Shown: in pieces, positions 47,252 through 57,867 of the stretch | Layout of the letters: every line of letters starts with the position of its first letter | Numbering within the stretch: position 1 is the stretch's first letter | Origin: Portulaca oleracea | Lineage: Eukaryota; Streptophyta; Magnoliopsida; Caryophyllales; Portulacaceae | DNA length: 64,000 bases | Assembly (NCBI GenBank): GCA_029582165.1 | Contig: CM055874.1 | Coordinates: 44,275,883-44,339,882 of the forward strand | Reading direction: 5' to 3' | Program-made: the position numbers and the translations under genes | Notes under the pieces: model-generated | Seen by the model: the letters and a program-made list of their open reading frames with translations, nothing else | Database searches by the model: none | What the model was told of the DNA's origin: nothing

Positions 47252-48719
47252 CGAAATAATTAATGGTGGGAAAATATTCAAGGAATCATACTCAAAACCA
47301 ACCGGTTATGCATGGTCAACGTTGACTCTTCCAGGTTGGCTCACGGGGAGACTTGGGTTGGGCTGCAGTGCTGCACATATAATCAGTTAGTTATAGTAGC
47401 AGGTTGGACATATTGTTTTTGTTGGATTAAACTTTAGAAAATATGCCACACGCTTAGCTGACTCGAGCTACCTAAATTAAATCAAATAAAATTTACAAAT
47501 TAATCACGTAATAGGAGACAAAATCCTGTATTTACAGTAAAATTTTATGAGCATTGTAATATATTTTTATAAGCATTTTTCATGAGGTCTAAGAGGATTT
47601 AATATAGACTTAACTACTCCAGTAACTCCAGTATTATCGAGAGTAGAGTTCGAGCATTGTGATGTCAGAAGGTACCCGAGGTAGGTCGCACCAATTAATC
47701 TACCTATGCATGTATAATGTACTCCCTCCGTCCTTTTTTAAATGTCACAAATTAATTTTACAAAATCAATGTGTCTTGAAAATAGAGTGAAAAAACTATG
47801 TATAGACAAGTATACTCCTTATTAAAGGAAAGAGAGGAATCAATGAGAATTTTAAAAGGTAAAATAATGAAAATCAAATTTATTAATTAAGGGTAATATG
47901 AATGTTTTAATTATTGAAAATGTAAAATTGACAAATAAAAAGGGTTAAAAAAATTGACACTCATTAATGGAGAATGGGTATTCCTCAAAATGGAGAACAC
48001 CAAGTACATAAATAGTAGGTTTAGTATTATTTTAATAAGTAGTGGAGAATGAATATTGTTAATTAATGGTGAATAATGAGTTGAGGAATGGAGTGGAGAA
48101 TGAATAATATATAATTATTAAAATAGTAAAAAAAGAAAAGATAAAATAAAATAAATTTTATTTAATATTTTTCTCTCTCCTAATTCTCTCTATCTCCTCC
48201 CATTCTCTCTCTCTCCACAAGAATGACTGTCACACTCAAGAATGCCTCTTTTTTTTCCCTTTTTTTCAATTCTTTCTCGAATAAAATAAATCCCCCCCCC
48301 CCCCCCCCCGAACACCATTGCTGATAGTATAAGGGATAGAGCGAGTACGTAGCATGTATGCGGGAACATATCCAATCTAAGCTAATGCCTATTGTGTAGG
48401 AACTAATAAATATTTTTGGACCCCCACTCATTAATAATTATGGACCAATTTCATCAAATATTAATTATCTGGCCGTATTTGTTTTTCTCATTCTAAAATT
48501 CCCCACGTTGTTGTCCCACTGCTTTATCTGCCACACTCGCTGATGACAATATTTGTTGTCTCATTCTAAAATTCCCCACGTTTTGTCCCGCTGCTTTCTC
48601 TGCGTCACATCATTGCATTAACCTGCCGTCCATAGCCTTGTTACGTTGCCAAAATACAGGACCATTTCTCTTCTCCTTTTCTACTTTGTTGTGCCATGGG
48701 ATATTATTGTTTGTATTTA
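47252..48719. other. AT-rich intergenic DNA with MITE fragments and a poly-C run
   Basis: Contains a GAGCATTG-type fragment near 47538-47590 similar to 19680-19740, a truncated Stowaway MITE (separate entry), repeated TGGAGAATG motifs (47970-48100), and a run of about 19 C at 48292-48310. No gene is recognised; the minus-strand frames near 48180-48431 read through the poly-C. Confidence 0.5.
47722..47945. mobile_element. Truncated/degenerate Stowaway MITE
   Basis: The left end CTCCCTCCGTCC preceded by TA is canonical, followed by TTTTTTAAATGTCAC. The right side reaches TTGACAAATAAAAAGGG, but the GGACGGAGGGAG terminus is missing. Confidence 0.7.
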
Positions 48720-49511
48720 GGCTATGTTTATTGGCATACTTGGGTTTGAGGGATAAGGGGGATATGAATAGTAGAAATAATATTATTTTAATAAGTTTTG
48801 GAGTATGTTATTGGTAATGGTATCCTTAAAATTGGACGATGAGGTGAAAGATGAGTGAAGTAGGGTGTAATATTTTTATTGTATCATGGGACCCATTTGT
48901 AGAGTATAATTATTTTCAATAAATAAGAAAAAAATTTTGAAAAATAATACAAACTCAAAATTATTATTTCTTTAAATAAAATAATTTTTTAAAAAAATTA
49001 TTACAATTAGAAAATTTTGAAAATTAAATTTACAATGGAAATAAAAAATTTAATTTAGTATGGAAACAAAATTTTGAAAAATATTACAAACTCAAAATAA
49101 TTTGAAACAAATTATATTTATTAAATATTTTTTAAAAAAATATTACAATTACAAAATTTAAATATTATAAAATAAAATAAAAAATAAAAAAGAAACCACA
49201 AAAGAAACCACAAAGAAACGAAAGGAAAGGAAAAAAAGAAAAAAAGAATAAAAAGTAGATGCAGTGGCAAGCCCCACCCCTGTCTGACGTGCCCTTTGGT
49301 GTGTGAACTGCACGCGCCTGGCTCAAAAAAAAGGCGGTGCAGTTCACAGCCCTCCCCCACGATGTGGCCTTGCATTTGGACGATTTTTCATCCCCTTTTC
49401 TCCCAAGGATGCAACTGCGTCCTTCACTCCAATTTTTCTCCCATTTTTCCTTTATTTCTTTTTTTCTTTCCTCCATCCTTCTCCCCCAAAAGAACGCCAA
49501 TACACATAGCC
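48720..49511. mobile_element. Harbinger/Tourist-like non-autonomous element
   Basis: The left end GGCTATGTTTATTGGCATAC matches the right end read inward, GGCTATGTGTATTGGCGTTC. Flanked by TTA (48717-48719, 49512-49514). 792 bp. Inside are AT-rich direct repeats (about 48905-49020 and 49075-49170) and a small hairpin GTGAACTGCACGCGCC / GGCGGTGCAGTTCAC (49300-49347). The open frames at 49121-49561 are not genes. Confidence 0.8.
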
Positions 49512-49514
49512 TTA

Positions 49515-50388
49515 TCGTCTTAGTAGCTTTCGGTTACTTCTCTTTTAATCCAGTATTTTGAGTTGTATTATCCTTCCAACAACATCAATAATCGAGAAAA
49601 AGAAATGTAGGACCATTAATTTCATTGTCTTTATGATTAGTTGACAAAAAATTTAATCAAGTTTGAGAAAGTAAATACAAAGGTCATGCTTGATAAACAA
49701 ATAGATATTAGCTGTTTGAATTAGACCATTCGCAACGCGAGTTTGAGATTGAAATAACGCGTTGTGGCGTGGGCGAGAACGAGAAAGACAGTGCAGTGGC
49801 GAGGACGAGTGCCGGTGGTGAGAAAAACTCGAACTCGTGCTCGCCGCGCGAGGACGAGGACGAGGACGAGATTCTTGACATATTTTTTCATTTTTTTTAT
49901 TTCTGTTATAGTGTATTTAAACTATTAAATATGGGGCCTATACATTTTTTTTAACTTATTTTAATCAAACTCACACTCACTATTGAAAAAGCAAGTTAAC
50001 ATGGAGAGTCTAACTCTAATTTTTTTTGGTGGGTCATACTGCTTCCACCTCATCCAGTGAGTATAACTCATGCTCACCATTGTGGGTGCTCGGTGTTAAT
50101 TGTTTGCTATTGTGTTATTTGCATGACTTAGGTGTTGGGATTAACTGTTTGTAGAAAAAAATGTTTGGTAAAATTAGTCATTTGTGAAAATGTGAGCATA
50201 GGAATTTTCATTTATACCTATAGCAATATGATTATTTTCATTATATTTTTACAAGTGTTTCAAAATGAATTATAAATTTATAATTACAAAATATATTTAC
50301 TTCACCATGACCATTGCGGTTCATCCAAAATTTACCTCATTTGACTTTGCACGGTCTTTAATGCAATAGTTTCACCATTAGTTTTGGA
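49515..50388. other. Intergenic DNA, no gene recognised
   Basis: Includes a GAGGAC-rich short tandem repeat at 49848-49871 in locally GC-rich sequence starting ACCATTCGCAACGCGAG. The reverse complement of 50066-50092 looks like a Tourist terminus, GAGCACCCACAATGG, but I could not pair it securely. Confidence 0.4.
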
Positions 50389-50906
50389 AAATTGGATTCT
50401 AATAATCCCTACTTTCACAAATTTTATAACAGTAATCTCTACTTTCATTTTGAATTCTAGTAGTAAAAAAAAAAAGGATTCTTGTGCGACACTCCGAGAG
50501 TATACCCTAAATATAATAGATTTTGAGTTTTATTTGATTCAAAACTTGGTATAACACTGTACCATGATTTTTAATGAATTTACGACAATTCTCCCATTTT
50601 TTTTTCTTTTTTATGATTTTTTAACGATTTTTTACTTTTATTCTTTTTTAAAAATCACGATAATTGCTCGGATTCTCAAAAAATAATTTAAAAATTCTTT
50701 TAGTAACTACACTTCATTGCTTTTCTGGGGGCAAGAATGAAAAGAGAAAAAACAATATGGGGCATGAATGAAAAAAAAAGAATGTGGATGTGGATTTAGT
50801 ATCACTACAATCAATTTTATTATTTTTTGGACCACTAAAATCCAAAATGAAAGTAGAAATTATTACCATATAATTGGTAAAAGTAGGGATTTTCAAAATC
50901 CAATTA
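50389..50906. mobile_element. Inverted-repeat MITE, superfamily unresolved
   Basis: About 75 bp at each end are inverted copies: AATTGGATTCTAATAATCCC on the left versus AATTGGATTTTGAAAATCCC read inward from the right, continuing through TACTTTCATTTTG. The interior is AT-rich and noncoding. No clear target duplication. Confidence 0.75.
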
Positions 50907-51024
50907 ATTTTTTCTTAATTTTCTTCTTGTAATGTGTTGGTTTTGACCAAATTTTCAAGGATCCTTTTAGTGCTGCTGGCGCTAGAGATTTTATAGTTAT
51001 AGGGATAAATCCTTTATTGCCTTG
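50907..51024. other. Short flank between MITE and chromovirus
   Basis: Nothing recognised; it ends with CTTG, shared with the right flank of the next element as a probable target duplication. Confidence 0.4.
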
Positions 51025-51535
51025 TGTCACGGGGTGACTTTAATTTGTACAACACCAGTGCGGCGCTAGCAAATTTTAACCGGATTTTATATTGGAAGTT
51101 TGCTAGTAAGCCTTCCACAAACTTAACTTAGACTATGAGAGACTAAGAAGCTTTGAAGATAAGGAGAAGAGAGAAGAGTGTGTTTGGGAGAATGCTTTTG
51201 AGTATTGCTTCCAATTGTTGGTTGGTTACAAATGAGACCCCAAGGGGGTATTTATGCACTTCCACCTCCTCAATGGACGGTGGAGATTGATTTGATCTAA
51301 CAGTCCACATTGTGCCTCTAGAACCTTCTATACAAGTATCTAATAATCTATATAAGTGTAGAGTACTCTAGAATATTCTAGGACATTCACGAGTGGTCTA
51401 GAGAACTCTAGGGAATTCTAGGGAATTCTAGAATAGTCTAGAGAATTCTAGAGACCTCATGAAAGATACAGAATATTCCGGATGTTTCTAGAATATTCCG
51501 GGACATTCTAGATGGTTCCGGAAAATTCCGTGACA
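51025..51535 (-). repeat. 3' LTR of the chromovirus
   Basis: 511 bp, intact. In the minus-strand sense the U3 starts at 51535, carries a 17-unit decamer array (separate entry) and then a TATA-like CTTATATAG at 51356-51348. Confidence 0.92.
51361..51530 (-). promoter_or_regulatory. 10-bp periodic GAA/TTC array in 3' LTR U3, heat-shock-element-like
   Basis: Seventeen consecutive decamers with consensus GAATATTCTA (several GGAATTC or GGACATTC variants) stay in register over 170 bp. Alternating GAA and TTC triplets at 5-bp spacing is the heat-shock factor site rule. Perfect three-part sites are TTCTAGAATATTC (51486-51498) and TTCCGGAAAATTC (51516-51528). The array is five bases from a TATA-like box on the element's transcribed strand. 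Heat response itself is an inference. Confidence 0.65.
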
Positions 51536-51546
51536 TTCTCCCCCAC

Positions 51547-51990
51547 CTAATCCGGCGACGTCCTCGTTGCCTTCAAGTCCTCGTATGCTTGGATCTGCTT
51601 CTTGAATTGCCATAAGTTCTGGATAGGCTCCCAACTTGATTCACTATTAGGAAGGCCCTTCCACTTAACAAGTAACTCCGTGCTCGGAGGTTGACCTGGT
51701 TGGCGCACCACTCAGTTGGCAAGAATCGTCTCTGCTTGCTTATCATGTTGGACCTTGATACCCATCGGTGCCCGTTCAGATACGCCTCTTCTCGGATCAT
51801 CTTGGTCCCCATGGTAAGGTTTAAGTAAGCTTACATGGAAGACAGGATGATACTTGATCTTGGGAGGCAACTCCACCTTATAAGCCTGTGCTCCAACTTT
51901 TTTGATAATGGGAAAGGGTCCTTCATATCTTCGAAGTAGGCCCCGATGTCGCCCTTCTAACCTCGCGTGGTTGTAGAGCTTAACGAGCAC
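51547..51990 (-). pseudogene. Integrase C-terminus and chromodomain of the chromovirus
   Basis: 51712-51990 encodes the integrase tail (LLRRYEGPFPIIKKVG, PPKIKYHPVFHVSLLKPY). A TGA near 51716 stops it, and the same frame continues as a chromodomain with ELLVKWKGLPNSESSWEP and terminates at 51547-51549, overlapping the polypurine tract. Chromodomains steer integration to chromatin with particular histone marks. A stop or frameshift separates this part from the integrase core. Confidence 0.85.
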
Positions 51991-52085
51991 GAGATCACCA
52001 ACTTGAAATTCCCTCGGGCGCCTCTTCTTATCAGCCTATTTCTTCATTTTCTCGGAAGCCTTTTCCAAGTAAGCTCATGCCACCC

Positions 52086-52751
52086 CTAGTTGGTCATTCC
52101 AATTCTTGGCAAACTGAAATGTAGGTGGACTTCGGCCCTTATAGCCCGTAGCATAGTGCTTGGTGTCAATGGTTGTTGTCCTGTGACAATCTCGAATGGA
52201 CTTTGGCCCGTGGACTCGCTCTTCTGCAAGTTGTAGGAGAATTGGGCTACGTCAAGCAACTTTGCCCAATCCCTTTGATTGGCACTCACGAAATGTCGGA
52301 GGTACAACTCCAAAAGTGCATTCACCCTCTCGGTTTGTCCATCACTTTGAGGATGAAAGCTGGTAGAGAAGTTAAGCTCGGAATCCATGAGCTTGAACAA
52401 CTCCGTCCAAAAACGCCCCGTAAAGCGAGTGTCTCGATCACTCACGATCGAGCGAGGCAAGCCCCAATACTTCACAACATGCTTGAAATATAGTTGGGCG
52501 GCTTGCTCAGCGGTGCATTCCTTGGGGGCAGGAATAAAGGTGGCATACTTCGAATATCGGTCCACCACCATAAGGATCCAATTATATCCTTCACTCGTGG
52601 GTAACCCCACGATGAAGTCCATGGAAATGCTTTCCCACAGTCTCTCAGGAATGGGAAGTGGATGGAGGAGTCCTGCGGGTACTCCTTGCTCAAGTTTGTC
52701 TTGTTGGCATACAAGACAAGTTTTTACATAGGCCTCAACATCATTCTTCAA
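52086..52751 (-). pseudogene. Integrase core of the chromovirus
   Basis: 221 codons. The zinc-binding CLVC is at residues 12-15 (its histidines lie at the end of the preceding pol frame, [12 protein letters not shown]). The DDE catalytic triad is visible as D45 (SMDFIVGL), D105 (VSDRDTRF) and E141 (QTERVNALL), with the canonical 35-residue spacing. It is separated from pol by one stop (52749-52751) and ends early at 52086, after which the frame changes. In an intact element it would insert the cDNA. Confidence 0.88.
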
Positions 52752-55349
52752 CTAAGGCCAATAGTAGGAATCGCCTACCAATGCTAGTGTACGATGTGTA
52801 CCTGGATGCCCGGCCCACTTGCTGTCGTGGCATTCCTTTAAGACTTCCCTTCTAAGGCCACCATATGAAGGAACATAGACTCGTCTACCCTTAGTGAGAA
52901 TTAACCCATCTTCAACCCAAAATCTCCTTGTCTTACCATCCTTGATCAGGTTGGAGATGGTCTTCGCAAAGGAATCATGCTCCAATCCTTCCTTGATTTG
53001 ATCACGTGGGTTGCTTTGAGGTTGGCTAATGTCGGCAAGCTCTCCTTTGCGACTTAGAGCATCCGCTACCAAGTTAGCACGACCCGGCTTATACTCCATT
53101 GTATAATCAAACTCCGCTAAGAAGTCTTGCCATCGAGCTTGCTTGGGAGTTAGTTTCTTTTGAGTTTGGAAGTAGCTTGTTGCAACGTTGTCTGTCTTGA
53201 TAACGAACTTACTCCCGAGCAAGTAATGCCTCCAAGTTCGAAGGCAATGCACAAATGCGGTCATCTCCTTCTCTTGTACCGTATACCGCCTTTCGGTGTC
53301 ATTGAGCTTCCGACTCTCATACGCAATGGGATGACCATCTTGCATTAATACTCCACCAATGGCGAAGTCGGAAGCATCAGTGTGTAGCTCGAATGGCTTT
53401 CCAAGATCGGGAAGTGCTAGAACAGGTTCTTCCGTGACAACCTTCTTTAAAATTTCAAAGGCTTGTTGGCATTCTTCTCTCCAAGCCCAACCTCTTCCCT
53501 TCTTGAGCAAGTCGGTGAGAGGAGCGTTGATAGCGAAATATCCCTTGATGAACCGCCGGTAGTAATTCACCAAACCAAGGAATGATCTTAGCTCAGTGAC
53601 CTTGGTTGGTGGCTCCCAATCAAGGATCGCCTTGATCTTGCCCGGATCCATGCGTAGCTTGCCTTTTCCCACAATATGGCCCAAGAATGGTACTTTTTCT
53701 TGGGCAAAGGAACACTTCTCCTTCTTTACATAAAGCTCATTCTCCCGAAGTGTCTTGAACACTAGCCTCAAATGCCCCACATGATCTTCCATAGTCTTGC
53801 TATATATGACAATATCATCGAGATAAACCACCACAAAGTGATCAAGGAATGTAGCAAGTACCTTGTTCATGAGGGTACAAAATGTGGCTGGGGCATTTGT
53901 GAGCCCAAACGGCATGACTAGGAACTCATAGGATCCATAGCGGGTCACGCATGCCATCTTCTCCTTGTCTCCTTCGGCTATGCGAACTTGGTAGTACCCA
54001 CTCCTTAAATCAAGTTTGGTGAAATACCTTGCTCCTCCAAGTTGATCGAATATATCATCAATACGGGGAATGGGGTACTTATTTTTTATGGTTACCTTGT
54101 TTAGTGCTCTATAATCGATGCATAGCCGAAGTGACCCATCGTGCTTCTTTTGGAACAGGACTGGCGCACCATAAGGAGACTTTGAAGGGCGGATGTACCC
54201 GACATCCAACAACTCCTTGAGTTGTCTCCTTAGCTCTTCCAACTCTGGTGGTGCCATTCGGTAGGGAGCAAACGCGGGTGGTTTAGCCCCTGACTCCAAC
54301 TCGATCTCGTGATCTACTTCCCTTCTTGAGGGAAGTTTCTTGGGCAACTCTGGGGGCATGATGTCTTTGAACTCTTCAAGTACTTCTTGGACATTCTCAG
54401 ATACTTGAGCTTCGTTTTTATCACCCTCTTCCATCTTAAGAGTGACTAAGTAGGTAGGCTCCTTCTTCTTCACTCCCTTAGAGAGTTGAAGGGCAGATAA
54501 CATCCTTCCCTCGTCAATGTCCGTCCTTACCGGGACGACACACAGTTTTTTTTCCTCCATGATGCACATAATGTTGGCGAAGGGAATGGGGAAGGCCTTT
54601 GCCTTGACAAAGAAATCAATTCCCAAGTAGAACTTCTTGTCATCTAACGGAGCGACAGTGATATCGGCCTTACCTTCCCATTGCCCGATGTGAATTGGTG
54701 TGTCCTTGGCAACTCCATAGATCGAGAGTTTTTCAACATTTACTCCCTTGACAAAACCCTTGGTTTTGGTGTAGGAGAGGCCCACTTCATCGGCAAGCTC
54801 CTTGGCCATATAGACCGTATCTGCACCTGTGTCCAACAACGCTTGGAGAGGCTTGCCTTTGATGTGTGCCTCTACGTACATGCGCCCATGGGATCCTTCC
54901 TCGACCTTAGCTTGGACGGCGCTAAGGAATTTTAGAGAAGATATCCTCTTCTCCTCTTCCTTCCTTTCTTCTTCCCTTACGAGGGAGGCAATCTTTCCCC
55001 TCATAGGACAGTCAGCAACCCGATGTGGCCCATTGCATAAGAAGCATGAGTACCTCCTCGGAGCGTCATCCTTTTTGCCTTTACCCTTGTCCTTGTCGTG
55101 GATTTTGAAGGATCGATCCTTCTTGGGAGACTTGTCTCGATCTCCCCCACCTCTGCCATTGTTACTTGGCTTCTTACTTGGTCCCTTGGAGAACTCTCGC
55201 CTACGTTCAGGTAGGGTGTCGGCAACAACAATTTCCGAATCAATATCATTCACCCCTTGTCGCTTCAGCTCCATCTTAGCCCATGGTTGCAATCCTTCAA
55301 GGAACATAAACAACTTATCCTTGGCACTCATGTCGGTGATCTCCAGCAT
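52752..55349 (-). pseudogene. Chromovirus gag end, protease, reverse transcriptase and RNase H (865 codons open)
   Basis: Longest open frame in the window. Residues 1-35 are the end of the gag core. A zinc knuckle [13 protein letters not shown] is at 102-114, and protease active site [11 protein letters not shown] around D173. RT runs about 370-600 with [32 protein letters not shown] and catalytic YLDD (509-512). RNase H is about 650-765 with HTDASD (656-661) and TDN (719-721), ending VADALSRK. The start of integrase is 820-865. These domains are individually well preserved. The frame is cut from gag by a stop at 55398-55400 and from integrase by a stop at its end, so the polyprotein cannot be made whole. 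Confidence 0.9.
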
Positions 55350-56141
55350 GAGTTCTTGGAACTCCTTAACGTACTCCTGAATACGTCCATCCTTGTGTTA
55401 GAGGTGTCGAAGCCTAGTGCGAGCTTCGAATTCGGCATCCTCTGGATAGAATTGCCTCTTAAGTTCCCTCTTAAGTTGATCACAAGTAGTGATGGGATCG
55501 GATGTGTCGGTGGTGGCATCTTCACACCTGCGTCGCCACTATATCAATGCAACATTTTTGAAGTAGCGGGAAGCGGTGTTTACCTTCTTCCTTTCGTCCA
55601 ATATGTCATTGGACTCAAAGTATGACTCCACATTCCAAATGAAGTCATCAATCTCTCGTGCATTCCTCGACCCCTTATAGAAAGGCGGAGGAGGAGTGCT
55701 ATCCTTCTTAGAGACGGAAATCTCCCGAGCGCCTCCACTATTAACCAACACGGTCATGCAAGTCTTCAATTGCAACTCGAGTTCTTCCACCTTGTTGGAA
55801 AGAGACTCGATTGTTGACTTGCATTCAGCTAGCTCCCTCCTAAGGGCTTTGTTAGAATCCTTCAACTCCTTTTTGAGAGCATCATCCCCATGAACAAGCT
55901 CCGCCTTGAGAGAATCAAAGGCGCTTTGCACATCATTTTGGAATTCCTTCATCTCCTCCTTAGAAGCGAATTCCTCCGTGTCTTCGGCCTTTCCCATCAA
56001 GGCCTCGACTTCCTTCACTAGGTGGGACATGGTGTCCTCCACCTCGGCCACCCTTTCATCAAGAGTGACATGCCCCGGGTTCTCCATGCTCTCCTCATTC
56101 CCCATGCCCTTCTTAGAGCCTTGCTCGGTCATACTTGACAT
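55350..56141 (-). pseudogene. Gag of the chromovirus (two stops)
   Basis: The likely start is the Met at 56141 (MSSMTEQGSKKG), just inside the primer site. A long Lys/Glu-rich coiled coil follows (LKKELKDSNKALRRELAEC, LSNKVEELELQL), then the gag core FYKGSRNAREIDDFIWNVES. A stop at 55539-55541 (after NVALI) and a second stop near 55398 interrupt the region that continues as ELKRQFYPEDAEFEARTRLR. Frames upstream of 56141 run into the primer site and LTR and are not coding. Confidence 0.85.
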
Positions 56142-56161
56142 GACTTCTCCCGCACCCGAAC

Positions 56162-56177
56162 CGTGGCTCTGATACCA
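56162..56177 (-). other. Primer-binding site (initiator Met-tRNA)
   Basis: Minus-strand TGGTATCAGAGCCACGG, two bases inside the 5' LTR. Confidence 0.88.
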
Positions 56178-56491
56178 AATGTCACGGGGTGACTTTAATT
56201 TGTACAACACCCGTGCGGCGCTAGCAAACTTTAACCGGATTTTATATTGGAAGTTTGCTAGTAAGCCTTCCACAAGCTTAACTTAGACTATGAGAGACTA
56301 AGAAGCTTTGAAGATAAGGAGAAGAGAGAATAGTGTGTTTGGGAGAATGCTTTTGAGTATTGCTTCCAATTGTTGGTTGGTTACAAATGAGACCCCAAGG
56401 GGGTATTTATACACTTCCACCTCCTCAATGGACGGTGGAGATTGATTTGATCTAACGATCCACATTGTGCCTCTAGAACCTTCTGTACAAG

Positions 56492-57663
56492 TGATCCATG
56501 AGGGATTGGAAACTCAATAAATGTATGAAAATCCAACCCAAACACTACAAACAACAACACCATCTATGGCCACAAGTAGAACTCACAACACCACCCAAAC
56601 CCTAACAATGGGGTAGATCTAGATCTCAAATACACCAAATCAACAAAAGCTTGACAAGATATGGACAATCTATAAAGAATACTCACCAAGATTGAACTTA
56701 GAGTTCAAAAGATGCATAAAGGCTAGGCCACCAACACCCATTGAAGCTCCATTGAAACCCTCACCAAGCTTAGGTAAGGTAGTCCATAACGCAAGCTCTA
56801 AAGGGGGCACTCCAACCCACCACCAAGAACATTCAAGGATAAAGAGAGAGAGATTTGAGAGGAAGAGGTTTGCAAATACCCAAAGTTGTCATTCAAAGTT
56901 GTCTCCTCATAATAATGTATCTTAACATATATAAAGAGAGAACTAGGAAAAGAAATAAAGTTTAATTACAAAACCCTAACTCCCGCTGCTTCTTTTAATT
57001 TCGCTACTACAGGATCGTCACGGGCGTGACGACAGGGGTCACGGGTGTGACGAGCTTCGGCAATTTAATTTCGTTGCGGCAGGATCGTCACGGGCGTGAC
57101 GACAGGTGGTCACGGGCGTTACCATCTGGACAGTTTTTTCTGCCAACTTCAAACTAGCATAACTTCTTCATCTAGACTTCGTTTTGGGCCCATAAGATAT
57201 CCATGAAAAGCTCTCGATGTGTACTATAAGCTCACCAAATTTTGTGGCCATCGGAGTTGTATTGAAGGAATTATGATCAAAAGTGTGAAGACATATCTTT
57301 TCTTGTTACCAAATTTTGCCCGAAACATGATATTCTTCAACTTGAATCTCTTGGCTTGGCCTTATTCCCTCATGAATTCTTCCTAGACTTCTTCCATGCC
57401 CAATACCAAGTCTTTTAGCTGAAAATGGACCCGAGCTCAAGCCGGGAATTATTGGTGCCGATGTCGACCCGACTCGAGGTCTTCAAGTGGGTTCGGGGAT
57501 GGCCCAAGACACCCCGGAGGTTGGAGAAGGCCCCTCATTGAACGCCCGAAAGAACTTAAAGATGATGTGGAGATCGCTCGTCCATGACTTCACCCAATGC
57601 TCTTCCAACGGGGCCGGAAAACTCACATCAAGGTTGAGGAGAGCTCGGGAAGGGACCGGATCA
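56492..57663. mobile_element. Solo LTR of an unclassified LTR retrotransposon
   Basis: 1172 bp beginning TGATCC and ending GGATCA (TG..CA rule), flanked by perfect 5-bp duplication ACAAG (56487-56491, 57664-57668). No internal region, so it is a solo LTR formed by LTR-LTR recombination. It has a TATA-like CATATATAAAG at 56924-56938 and two related blocks with GGATCGTCACGGGCGTGACG (57012-57060, 57082-57125). Confidence 0.88.
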
Positions 57664-57692
57664 ACAAGTATCTAATAATCTATATAAATGTA

Positions 57693-57862
57693 GAGTACTC
57701 TAGAATATTCTAGGACATTCATGAGTGGTCTAGAGAACTCTAGGGAATTCTAGGGAATTCTAGAATAGTCTAGAGAATTCTAGAGACCTCATGAAAGATA
57801 CGGAATATTCCGGATGTTTCTAGAATATTCCGGGACATTCTAGATGGTTCCGGAAAATTCCG
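57693..57862 (-). promoter_or_regulatory. 10-bp periodic GAA/TTC array in 5' LTR U3, heat-shock-element-like
   Basis: Second copy of the array at 51361-51530, with the same 17 decamers and only a few substitutions (for example CATTCATG for CATTCACG). Both perfect three-part GAA/TTC sites are retained. This is the LTR that would drive transcription of the element. Confidence 0.65.
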
Positions 57863-57867
57863 TGACA

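Larger units (their letters stand above)
51025..57867 (-). mobile_element. Chromodomain Ty3/gypsy retrotransposon (probably Galadriel type), damaged
   Basis: Minus-strand element. The 3' LTR is 51025-51535 and the 5' LTR 56180-57867 (511 bp plus a 1177-bp insertion). Ends are TGTCACGG..CCGTGACA. A four-base target duplication CTTG is visible (51021-51024, 57868-57871). The polypurine tract (GGTGGGGGAGAA in minus reading) adjoins the 3' LTR and a Met-tRNA primer site TGGTATCAGAGCC the 5' LTR. Gag, protease, RT, RNase H, integrase and chromodomain are all present but split by stops and a frameshift. LTR copies differ at about 2% of positions. Clade by remembered integrase similarity (PKECTAEQAAQLYFKHVVKY region) is Galadriel/monkey; a tree is needed. 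Confidence 0.92.
56180..57867 (-). repeat. 5' LTR of the chromovirus, interrupted by a solo LTR
   Basis: The two parts 56180-56491 and 57664-57867 together match the 511-bp 3' LTR once the insertion and its 5-bp duplication are removed. The TATA-like box (minus TTTATATAG near 57688) and decamer array survive on the promoter side. The insertion lies about 20 bp downstream of the TATA box, near the presumed transcription start. Confidence 0.92.

Noticed and set aside
48292..48310. Poly-C run as a regulatory G-quadruplex site
   Set aside because: A single homopolymer run with no nearby gene; more likely a simple slippage tract.
49121..49561. Cluster of overlapping frames on both strands
   Set aside because: All lie inside a non-autonomous Harbinger-like element with low-complexity sequence.
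49724..50092. Possible Tourist MITE with ends GACCATTCGC and GAGCACCCACAATGG (reverse)
   Set aside because: The ends match only loosely and no shared 3-bp duplication could be found.
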